DNA of 60,505 bases from MGBC163016 sp964518575. Lineage in GTDB: Bacteria; Actinomycetota; Coriobacteriia; Coriobacteriales; Eggerthellaceae. The notes under the pieces are model-generated. The model was not told where the DNA came from and searched no databases. It saw only the letters and a program-made list of their open reading frames with translations. The stretch is from positions 1 through 60,505 of the forward strand of contig CAZFGW010000011.1 in assembly GCA_964518575.1 (NCBI GenBank), read 5' to 3'. A program made the translations under genes and the position numbers. Of this stretch, positions 28,042 through 35,729 are shown piece after piece. The first letter of the stretch is position 1; each line of letters opens with the position of its first letter.

Positions 28042-29580
28042 TTACATTTCTTTAATCAATTGTTTTAAAGTTTCAATCTCTTCTTGAATATCCATATTCT
28101 TAAGAAGATCATCCTCTACTTTACTAACTGAATGAACTGCCGTTGAATGATCCTTATTAAATTTTTTTGCGATGTTATTGAGAGAAAGATCAGTTAATTG
28201 TCGGCAAAGATAGATAGCAATCTGTCGAGGAATCACATATTCGCGAGATCTATTTGTTCCAATCAAATCGCTTTGCTTAATTTTGTAATATTGAGCAACT
28301 TGCTTCTGGATATCCTCAACCGTTAAATTCTTTGAATTCAATCCTGAGAAATGATTTTCCAGAATAGTACTCACATCACTAATGGTGAGATTTTCATTAT
28401 TTGAGAAATTAATATGGTAGATAACAATAGTTACCGCACCTTTTAATTCTCGAATATTAGAGCCAGAATTCTCTGCGATATACATTTGGACTTCTTCAGG
28501 AAATACAAGATTCTCATTTCCTTCTGCTAAACGATATTCATTAATAAAACTTTTTACGATCGCGAGCTTAGTTTCAATCTCAGGGGGTTGGATATCAACA
28601 GTTCCACCCTGAGCAAACCTTGAGCTGTATCTCTCTTCGATATCGATATTTTTTGGTGCGCGATCAGCTGAAAGGACGATCTGCTTTCCTTGGCTGATTA
28701 ATTTGTTAAAGATTTGGAAGACGATATCAAGGGTTTGAATCTTTCCCTGAAGGAATTGAATATCGTCAATCAGGAGAACATCAGCGGATTCGTATTTTGT
28801 TTTGAAATTCTTATAGCTAGATTTTTCGCGATCATGTTCTGCAACAGCATCGGTATATCCGCTAATTAACTCTTCCGAATCAACATAGATGGTATTTAAA
28901 TGAGGTTGAGTTTCATTGATGTAGTTCTGAATAGCTCTCATTAAATGAGTTTTTCCCAAACCACTCTTTCCATAAATGAAAAGAGGGTTCAAAGAGGTTC
29001 TTCCTGGAACTTCTGCAACTTGGACTGCAAGTGAATATGCAAGGCGATTACTTTCACCAATAACAAAGTTCTCAAACGTTAAGGTTCTTAACATCTGATC
29101 AGGGTTCATAGAAGGTTTACCTTGAGCTTCCGTCACTAAAGAGGTCGGGATATTTTCAAGGGTAGGTTGATCAGTGTCAGGGGTGAGTGTTTTATATGTT
29201 TGGTTTATAGGTGTTGAGATATTTTGTGTCCGTGGGGACGGTTCATACGGAGAAGGTTGGTATGAAGTCTGCGAGATTTCTCTTTGGTTTGTGTCAGGTT
29301 TTTGTTGGACAGCAGGAGTAGAGTCATCGATTTCTATCGAAACAGTGAAAGGAATGTTATAGATTTGCATCAGAGCCTGTTGGATTGATTGAAGGAAATT
29401 TCTCTCTGCCCAGTTCTTTAAAAAACTCGTCGAAGTTGTGAGAAGAAGAAATCCCTCGCTCATAGCCTGAGGCTTTAATTGTTCAATCAGGGCATTGAAT
29501 TGAGATTGATCAACATTCGGATAGGTTGAAACGCGCTGACAAACTTCATTCCATCTTTCATTCAGTGAATCACTATACAT
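28042..29580 (-). CDS. dnaA: Chromosomal replication initiator DnaA
   Basis: 512 residues from ATG 29580. GTG 29589 is an alternative three codons earlier, but its ribosome-binding site would be adjacent to it, whereas GAGAGTGGG suits the ATG. DnaA binds 9-bp boxes at oriC and melts the DNA. Domain I covers residues 1-85 and a Gln/Pro/Thr-rich linker covers 90-165. The AAA+ domain has Walker A GKSGLGKTH, Walker B LLIDDIQFLQGK, and the arginine-finger region ERYSSRFAQG. Domain IV has the DNA-binding signature KDHSTAVHSV. Unusually, dnaN does not follow it; instead dnaA points away from the candidate origin and an ATPase-HTH gene sits immediately upstream. Confidence 0.96.
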   Translation of the reverse strand: MYSDSLNERWNEVCQRVSTYPNVDQSQFNALIEQLKPQAMSEGFLLLTTSTSFLKNWAERNFLQSIQQALMQIYNIPFTVSIEIDDSTPAVQQKPDTNQREISQTSYQPSPYEPSPRTQNISTPINQTYKTLTPDTDQPTLENIPTSLVTEAQGKPSMNPDQMLRTLTFENFVIGESNRLAYSLAVQVAEVPGRTSLNPLFIYGKSGLGKTHLMRAIQNYINETQPHLNTIYVDSEELISGYTDAVAEHDREKSSYKNFKTKYESADVLLIDDIQFLQGKIQTLDIVFQIFNKLISQGKQIVLSADRAPKNIDIEERYSSRFAQGGTVDIQPPEIETKLAIVKSFINEYRLAEGNENLVFPEEVQMYIAENSGSNIRELKGAVTIVIYHINFSNNENLTISDVSTILENHFSGLNSKNLTVEDIQKQVAQYYKIKQSDLIGTNRSREYVIPRQIAIYLCRQLTDLSLNNIAKKFNKDHSTAVHSVSKVEDDLLKNMDIQEEIETLKQLIKEM

Positions 29581-29694
29581 ACGGCCCACTCTCGATGACG
29601 TCGTGAATCAGCTCAACTTTTCTCCTAGCTTTACATGATTGTATACAAAGAGAGAGGTTAAAAAGGATAATGGATACGAAAAAACCTCTATAAA

Positions 29695-30519
29695 TCAGGA
29701 AATAAAATCTTTCCCAAGATCGGTTAACGTCCTCTTTTTTCCAAAATAGGTAATCAGTCCCAGCTGTTCTAGTTTCTTTAATTCATGATGAATGCTAGAG
29801 GTGGCATACCCTGTTTCATTATGAATATCAGTAACTCCGAGAACGTCCTCATCCTGGAAAAGGTGAAGTATTTCGACACCTTTATTCGAAAGCATTGAGG
29901 AAATAAGATTTTTATTAAAAATATTTTCAGGAGCGCTTATATTTTGATTGTCTTGTATTGCTTGATGTTGATTTTGCTGTTGGATTTCAAGAGATTCATT
30001 GTTGTCAGTCAAACTGATCGTTACCACAGCGCCTGAATATAAGTTATCTTCGATATTGATAATCCCTTGCTTCGTTTCTAAATATTCCCGCACAATAGGA
30101 AGCCCTGATCCAACACCATTAATAAATTGTTTCATCTCTTTTGTCGCGGAAGAATAACCAGGTTGCTGGGCTTTCTCTTTATCGACGATTCCCGGACCTT
30201 GATCAGAAAAACGAATCGTATTGCCTTGATCAAATATAGAGATAACCATTTCTGAAAACCGCGCGTGAATGAAATTTTCCGTTACCTGCATAATGATCGT
30301 GAACGGAATTTCCCCTCCTGCGGCTCTTGCTTGTGCATAGATTTCTGAAGCAAGGGCACCGATGAAATCCTTCGTGGGAGCGGGAGGAATATCGATAATT
30401 CGGGGGGAGCTCAGAAGATCATCATAAATTGCGATCCTTGCTGAATCATGGACAAATGACAAGTCAGACGAGATCCGCGACGGATCGTATAAAGGGGTAG
30501 TCACATTCTCGTCATCCAT
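29695..30519 (-). CDS. Bergerat-fold (GHKL) ATPase with C-terminal winged helix, next to oriC
   Basis: 274 residues; ATG with GGATAAC upstream. Residues about 45-172 form a HATPase_c-like domain: N box QVTENFIHA (79-87), G1 box FSDQGPGI (104-111), and G2/lid GVGSGLPIV (135-143), as in anti-sigma-type or histidine-kinase ATPase domains. No histidine phosphotransfer region, sensor or membrane segment is present. A Gln/Asn-rich linker (174-205) leads to a winged helix-turn-helix (about 213-272, ending ITYFGKKRTLTDLGK), like transcription factors of the ArsR/MarR fold. It reads as a soluble ATP-sensing DNA-binding protein. Position between dnaA and the candidate origin suggests a role in initiation control or origin-gene transcription (inference). 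No gene name is recognised. Confidence 0.8.
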   Translation of the reverse strand: MDDENVTTPLYDPSRISSDLSFVHDSARIAIYDDLLSSPRIIDIPPAPTKDFIGALASEIYAQARAAGGEIPFTIIMQVTENFIHARFSEMVISIFDQGNTIRFSDQGPGIVDKEKAQQPGYSSATKEMKQFINGVGSGLPIVREYLETKQGIINIEDNLYSGAVVTISLTDNNESLEIQQQNQHQAIQDNQNISAPENIFNKNLISSMLSNKGVEILHLFQDEDVLGVTDIHNETGYATSSIHHELKKLEQLGLITYFGKKRTLTDLGKDFIS

Positions 30520-30551
30520 GTTATCCAGCTTCTTCTTTCCAAAGGGATTTC

Positions 30552-30557
30552 ATTATA
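30552..30557 (-). promoter_or_regulatory. -10 box of the ATPase-winged-helix gene inside a dyad
   Basis: On the minus strand TATAAT lies within the inverted repeat TTTCAT-TAT-ATGAAA, 33 bases before the ATG. The overlap would suit repression by a dimer, perhaps by the gene's own winged-helix product (inference). No clear -35 is seen. Confidence 0.4.
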
Positions 30558-31043
30558 TGAAACAAAAACGGAATATAGTGAAACAAGTACGTGATTTTCA
30601 AAGTTATCAACAAGTTATTCCAAAAAAGTGGAAAACTTTCGTAGTGGATTTAACGAACGAGGGCGTCGAGGTCCTTTATTGTTAAAAACTTTCAAAAAAT
30701 CTTCTTGACTTTTCACTTTACAAAGGGATTACCCGTTGAGTGAATCGTAAATATAAGTAGAGCCATAATGATTAAAAGTAATATAAGGTCCTTGATGCGT
30801 CCTTTTGTTCGTGTTTCTCTTTATATATAACTTTTACCAGTTCAAGGTATATTTATGTCAGTTAAGAACAGTAAGCTTAACTATTCGTTTATCCCTTCAA
30901 AAACATACATTTTTTGTTGTTTTGCCAGTATATTCGCAGAATTTTGTAGATGTTGTGTTTGAAAAGAATAAAGATATTAACATTTTCCACAATCGTTGAG
31001 ATAGGTATGGTTGAAAAGTCTCCTTCATACCAGCATATTCAAT

Positions 31044-31120
31044 GTTTTTCAAGATTATGGAAATCAAATTCTATCTTTCAAGACTATTGAAAACTCCTTT
31101 TTCAGTGATTATGAAAAAGG
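31044..31120. repeat. Three tandem TTTTCA/TGAAAA dyads upstream of dnaN
   Basis: Successive dyads are TTTC-N9-GAAA (31047-31063), TTTCAA-N5-TTGAAA (31076-31092) and TTTTTCA-N7-TGAAAAA (31098-31118), spaced roughly 22-30 bases. Their spacers are related (AAGATTATG, GACTA, GTGATTA). They lie between the perfect DnaA box and the dnaN promoter, so they could be operators or origin elements. Confidence 0.5.
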
Positions 31121-31151
31121 TCGGCAAGAGTTCCTTTCGCCGTAATACGCC

Positions 31152-31157
31152 TATAAT
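31152..31157 (+). promoter_or_regulatory. -10 box of dnaN
   Basis: A perfect TATAAT lies 38 bases before the dnaN GTG. The -35 region at the right distance is weak, so an activator or extended contacts may be needed. Confidence 0.5.
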
Positions 31158-31195
31158 TACTATCACGCATTGTTTGATTTATAAAAGGGGTATCA

Positions 31196-32293
31196 GTGAA
31201 GATCAGTATCAATACATCAGAACTTAAAAAGGCGCTCTCCATCGTTCAAAAAGGTGTTTCAACTCGTTCGACACTCCCCGTTCTTTCAGGAATATTCCTC
31301 AACGCTCAAGGGGATACGCTTGTTCTTCAATCAACTGACCTCGAACTATCTATTCAATACAGTGTTCCAGTGCTTGTTGAGGAGGAGGGTCAGACCGTTG
31401 TTCCGGGCAAACTCTTTTCCGAGATCATCAAAAGTCTGCCTGATGCGGCGGTTCATATTTCAACTGATGACAACAATGCGGCCATCACTTGTGACTCAAC
31501 GAATTTCTCAGTTAAAACACTCAATTATCAAGATTTTCCTGGATTTCCCACCGTTGAACCTTCGCGTAGCATCACGATTCCCTTCGCTAAATTTTCTGCA
31601 ATGGTGCGACGGGTTGCGAAGGTTGTTTCGCGTGACGAGAGCCGCATGATCTTCACCGGCGTGTTGATTGTGTTTGAAGACGACACGCTGCGTATGGTCG
31701 CAACGGATTCATACCGGTTGGCTATGACCGAAGAGGTTATGGAGGGTGTGCTCGCGGAAGATTTCGAAGCGGTGATCGCAGGCACGTTCCTTAATGAAGT
31801 TGCTGGATTAGCGGACACGGGCGAAGAGATCACGATCGGGTTGGCGGAGAACCAGATCATCGTCAATTATGGGCAGATTATTTTCATCAATCGCCGCATT
31901 GAGGGGAATTATCCGAATTACAAGCAGTTGATTCCCGAAACGTATACGACCCGTGCGACGTTGAATCTGGCGGAGTTGAATACCAGTGTGAAACGCGCGT
32001 CCCTTTTGAGTTCGTCGACCGCGCCGATGAAGTTCGATCTCAATATCGCATCGCAAACGATGCAGATTACCGTGACGTCGCCCGATGTTGGGTCGGTCCA
32101 AGAGATGATCGCATGTGAGATCGAGGGCGAAGATATGGATATCGCGTTCAATTCGTCGTATGTGATTGAGGGATTGTCCGTGGTAAAAGGTGAGAGTGTT
32201 ACGTTCGAAATACAGAATTCGATGAAGCCGGGTATTTTCAAGGCGGTCGCGCCCGAGAATTATTTGTATCTCATCATGCCGGTGCGGTTGTAG
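31196..32293 (+). CDS. dnaN: DNA polymerase III sliding clamp (beta subunit)
   Basis: 365 residues; GTG start with AAGGGG seven bases upstream. The ring-shaped dimer holds polymerases on DNA. Three clamp domains are recognisable, with the typical beginning MKISINTSELKKALSIVQK and the C-terminal YLIMPVRL that ends most clamps. Length is standard. It has its own promoter rather than following dnaA, and its downstream neighbour recF is inverted, leaving a 143-bp convergent gap with a palindromic element. The first ~350 bases are more AT-rich than the rest. Confidence 0.96.
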   Translation: MKISINTSELKKALSIVQKGVSTRSTLPVLSGIFLNAQGDTLVLQSTDLELSIQYSVPVLVEEEGQTVVPGKLFSEIIKSLPDAAVHISTDDNNAAITCDSTNFSVKTLNYQDFPGFPTVEPSRSITIPFAKFSAMVRRVAKVVSRDESRMIFTGVLIVFEDDTLRMVATDSYRLAMTEEVMEGVLAEDFEAVIAGTFLNEVAGLADTGEEITIGLAENQIIVNYGQIIFINRRIEGNYPNYKQLIPETYTTRATLNLAELNTSVKRASLLSSSTAPMKFDLNIASQTMQITVTSPDVGSVQEMIACEIEGEDMDIAFNSSYVIEGLSVVKGESVTFEIQNSMKPGIFKAVAPENYLYLIMPVRL

Positions 32294-32362
32294 GGTTGTG
32301 ATTGGGAGTTTGCGGTAGAAGGGATGTTTTGTTCCAAACCGGGTTTGAGTTGTTGCGTTAGC

Positions 32363-32382
32363 GGGCGAGATGAATCTCGCCC
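32363..32382 (+). repeat. Interspersed palindromic element, copy 5
   Basis: GGGCGAGAT-GA-ATCTCGCCC followed by CTACATCTATACCC, in the gap between convergent dnaN and recF. It could act as a weak bidirectional stem between the two messages, but it has no T tract. Confidence 0.75.
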
Positions 32383-32436
32383 CTACATCTATACCCAAAC
32401 GTTTTCGAAATCGAAGAGGTTATTGGTTACGGATGT

Positions 32437-33549
32437 TTATGGGGTGGGGGAGATGTCGACGATGCGGGCGGATTCGAGAAGCCGGGTATCGAAGTAGTCG
32501 ATGTGCGCGGTTGTGATAAAGGTTTGTTTATCCTGAAGCAGGCTGCCAATAAGGGCGTCCCGTCGTTTCTTGTCCAGTTCGCTCATCACATCATCAAGAA
32601 GGAGAACAGGCAGCTGTCCCGTCATCGACTCGAGTAATTCCGCTTCAGCAAGTTTAAGGGAAAGCACCAAACTCCGTTGCTGTCCCTGGCTTGCAAAAAG
32701 ACTTGCATCAAGCTCGTCGATCTCAAACACAATTTTGTCCCGATTCGCTCCGATGAAACCTTGCCCCCGATGGATTTCGTCGTTCATATGCTCATCGAGA
32801 GAGAGCGCGAGCTGTTCTTTCACAAACGGAAGAGGGAGCGCGATCGAGTCTTGTTCTGGAGATTCTTCCTCATTACACCATGATGGAATATATTTCACGG
32901 TTATCGCTTCTTGTTGAGCAATCTGTGTATATTGTTTCGCAATAAACGGAAAGAGTTTTTCCAGCAAAGAGCTCCGATACGAAGTCAGTTGGGATGAGAC
33001 TTTTATGAAAACATCATTAATCGACTCGAGAATATCTTTACGCGGATTTTCTTTAAGAATCTTATTTTTATGACGAAGGATCTTCTCAAAGTCGCGAATG
33101 ATTTGATAGAAATTCGTGTTCACCTGCGATCCGAGTAGATCGATTTCGTCACGACGGTATTTCGAAGAACCTTTAGCGAGATTAAGATCGTCAGGCGTAA
33201 ACGAGATTGCGGGTAAGATCCCCTTCAGATCTTTGATAGATTTCGGTTTACCGTTTAATGTATACTTGCGGCGACCTTCGCCCAATGTCATCGCAATCTC
33301 AAGTTCGCGATCATCGTTTGAAAACTCTGCAACAATCCTTCCAAAATCACACGAATTTCTGATCAGTTCCTTAGAAGAAGCTTTCCGAAATGTTGTCAGT
33401 GCGGTCAGTAGCTGGATTGATTCGATGATGTTTGTTTTGCCTGCAGCGTTCGGACCGACGAAGATGGTCAAGCCGCTAATATCATCCAAAGAAAATGATT
33501 CATATGAGCGAAAATTCGTGAGAGAAAGCCTTTTTATCTGCAAATCCAT
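32437..33549 (-). CDS. recF: DNA replication and repair protein RecF
   Basis: 370 residues. It is an SMC-like ATPase that helps load RecA at single-strand gaps. Walker A is GPNAAGKTN (residues about 33-41), the ABC-type signature SQGQQRSLVLSLKLAEAELL, and Walker B LPVLLLDDVMSELD. Length is normal. It is usually in the order dnaN-recF-gyrB on one strand; here it is inverted, convergent with dnaN and divergent from gyrB. The start ATG is 160 bases from gyrB. Confidence 0.95.
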   Translation of the reverse strand: MDLQIKRLSLTNFRSYESFSLDDISGLTIFVGPNAAGKTNIIESIQLLTALTTFRKASSKELIRNSCDFGRIVAEFSNDDRELEIAMTLGEGRRKYTLNGKPKSIKDLKGILPAISFTPDDLNLAKGSSKYRRDEIDLLGSQVNTNFYQIIRDFEKILRHKNKILKENPRKDILESINDVFIKVSSQLTSYRSSLLEKLFPFIAKQYTQIAQQEAITVKYIPSWCNEEESPEQDSIALPLPFVKEQLALSLDEHMNDEIHRGQGFIGANRDKIVFEIDELDASLFASQGQQRSLVLSLKLAEAELLESMTGQLPVLLLDDVMSELDKKRRDALIGSLLQDKQTFITTAHIDYFDTRLLESARIVDISPTP

Positions 33550-33709
33550 TCCTATAGTTTACAGGATTTTTGTATATGCATGCCTTAAACAGGCTGAAAA
33601 TTCGCCGTTTAAGGGGTACTTTATTAAAAACACGTATATTTGTATGATAAAATTGATTAGATTGGTTGAAATCCCAAATTTACAAGCAATGAAGTAAGGG
33701 AGCGTGTCA

Positions 33710-35650
33710 ATGGCATCGACAAGCAGTAGTTATGGTGCAGAAAACATCCGGGTGCTGGAAGGTCTCGAAGCGGTTCGTATGCGCCCGGGCATGTATATCG
33801 GATCGACAGGACCGCGCGGTTTACATCATCTCGTCTATGAGGTCGTTGATAATTCTGTTGATGAAGCGCTAGCAGGTGCGTGCGACAAGATCAACGTTAC
33901 CATCAACACCGACAACTCGGTCACCGTTGAGGATAACGGGCGCGGCATCCCCGTTGAGAAACATCCCAAAGAAGGCATCCCCACGGTTGAGGTCGTTTTG
34001 ACCATTTTGCATGCGGGAGGAAAGTTCGGCGACGGCGGCTACAAAACCTCGGGCGGTTTGCACGGTGTAGGTGTTTCAGTCGTGAACGCACTTTCCACCA
34101 TGACGCGTGTCGATGTCAGGCGCGACGGGTTCGAATACGAAATCGATTTCGAGCGCGGCGCCACGAAAACGAAGCTGCATAAAATAGGCAAGGCGAAGGG
34201 AACGGGCACCACAGTAACGTTCTGGCCGGACCCTGAGATCTTCACCGAGACCACGGAATTCGATTTCGACGTTCTTGCGAACCGCTTCCGTGAAATGTCA
34301 TTCTTGAACAAAGGTCTCAAAATCACTCTTACCGACATGCGCAAAATCGACAGTGAGGGCAAACCTTACACCGAGGTGTTCCAAGCACAAGGTGGCATTG
34401 TTGACTTCGTCAAGTATCTCAATGAGGGCAAAGAGACGCTCAATAAGCCTATCTATTTCGAGGCGAGCAACAATGATGGCGAGGTTGAGATTTCGCTGCA
34501 GTGGTCCAGCTCATACAGCTCGACCATCATGGCGTTCGCGAATAACATCAACACCACTGAGGGCGGGACCCACCTTGAGGGTTTCAAGAACGCGCTCACC
34601 AGAACTATCAATGATTACGCCCGCAGCAAGGGTCTTCTGAAGGAGAAGGATTCGAACCTTACCGGCGAAGACGCGCGCGAAGGTTTGGCGGCGGTCATCT
34701 CCGTGAAGTTGCACGATCCGCAGTTCGAAGGTCAGACCAAAACGAAACTGGGTAATACGGAGATCCGCGGACTTGTGCAAAATGCGGTCGCCCAGGGCTT
34801 GGCTGATTATTTGGAAGAAAACCCGTCCCCTGCGAAGCGCATCATCAATAAGGCGTCTCAGGCGTTGAAGGCGCGTGAGGCTGCTCGCAAGGCGCGCGAG
34901 GCAACGCGGCGCAAGGGTGTGCTCGATTCGTTCGCGCTTCCTGGCAAACTTGCCGATTGCTCTTCGAAGGAAGCGGCGCTCTCAGAAATCTTCATTGTAG
35001 AGGGTGATTCCGCTGGTGGTTCTGCTAAGCAGGCACGCGACCGGAAGTTCCAAGCAATTCTTCCTCTACGCGGCAAGATCCTTAATGTTGAAAAAGCCGG
35101 ACTTCACCGTTCGCTTTCGTCCGATACGATTTCTTCGTTGATCACCGCAATCGGCACCAACATCGGCGAGGACTTCGACGCAGACAAGGCGCGGTACCAT
35201 CGCATCATCATCATGACGGATGCTGACGTTGACGGTTCGCACATTCGCTGCCTTTTGCTCACCTTCTTCTATCGGTACATGCCTGAGCTCATCGCGCGCG
35301 GGTACATCTATATTGCGCAACCGCCGCTGTACGGATTAAAAAAGAAGAACTCGCGCTCGGTTAAGGTTGAGAAATACATTTACAAGGAAGAGCAGCTCAA
35401 GGAATATCTTTCCACGTTGCCTGATCCTGACAAATATGACGTTCAGCGCTACAAGGGATTGGGAGAAATGGATCCTGAACAGCTTTGGGAAACAACGATG
35501 GAGCCGCACAACAGAACGTTGTTGCAAGTTGAGATTGAAGACGCGGCTGCAGCGGAGCGTGTGGTCAGCGAACTTATGGGCGAACAGGTAGAGCCCCGTA
35601 AGAAATTCATTCAAAACCATGCGAAAGACGTCAGATTCCTCGACATTTAA
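33710..35650 (+). CDS. gyrB: DNA gyrase subunit B
   Basis: 646 residues from ATG 33710, chosen because AAGGGA lies nine bases upstream; an in-frame GTG at 33704 would be only three bases from it. It is the ATPase subunit of gyrase, which introduces negative supercoils. The GHKL ATPase has EVVDNSVDEAL, DNGRGIPV and GGLHGVGVSVVNALS. The TOPRIM part has EGDSAGGSAKQ and DADVDGSHI. The C-terminal motif QRYKGLGEM is present. It forms an operon with gyrA, 79 bases downstream. Confidence 0.96.
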   Translation: MASTSSSYGAENIRVLEGLEAVRMRPGMYIGSTGPRGLHHLVYEVVDNSVDEALAGACDKINVTINTDNSVTVEDNGRGIPVEKHPKEGIPTVEVVLTILHAGGKFGDGGYKTSGGLHGVGVSVVNALSTMTRVDVRRDGFEYEIDFERGATKTKLHKIGKAKGTGTTVTFWPDPEIFTETTEFDFDVLANRFREMSFLNKGLKITLTDMRKIDSEGKPYTEVFQAQGGIVDFVKYLNEGKETLNKPIYFEASNNDGEVEISLQWSSSYSSTIMAFANNINTTEGGTHLEGFKNALTRTINDYARSKGLLKEKDSNLTGEDAREGLAAVISVKLHDPQFEGQTKTKLGNTEIRGLVQNAVAQGLADYLEENPSPAKRIINKASQALKAREAARKAREATRRKGVLDSFALPGKLADCSSKEAALSEIFIVEGDSAGGSAKQARDRKFQAILPLRGKILNVEKAGLHRSLSSDTISSLITAIGTNIGEDFDADKARYHRIIIMTDADVDGSHIRCLLLTFFYRYMPELIARGYIYIAQPPLYGLKKKNSRSVKVEKYIYKEEQLKEYLSTLPDPDKYDVQRYKGLGEMDPEQLWETTMEPHNRTLLQVEIEDAAAAERVVSELMGEQVEPRKKFIQNHAKDVRFLDI

Positions 35651-35729
35651 TGTCAGGTTTTTGATAGACCCATGGCAGAAACGTACTGAAACACGATAGT
35701 TTCCTCAAGATATTCACGGAAGGAAAAGC

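Larger units (their letters stand above)
30520..31195. other. oriC: Candidate replication origin (oriC)
   Basis: A 676-bp AT-rich non-coding region between the dnaA-side ATPase gene (minus) and dnaN (plus). DnaA-box-like sites are TTATCAACA (30604-30612, one mismatch), TTTTCCACT on the minus strand (30627-30635, one mismatch) and TTTTCCACA (30983-30991, perfect match to TTWTNCACA). Dyads of the TTTCA...TGAAA type occur at 30548-30562, 31044-31063, 31075-31093 and 31098-31118. Genes mostly point outward from here. Boxes are sparse, so this is a candidate only. Confidence 0.55.
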
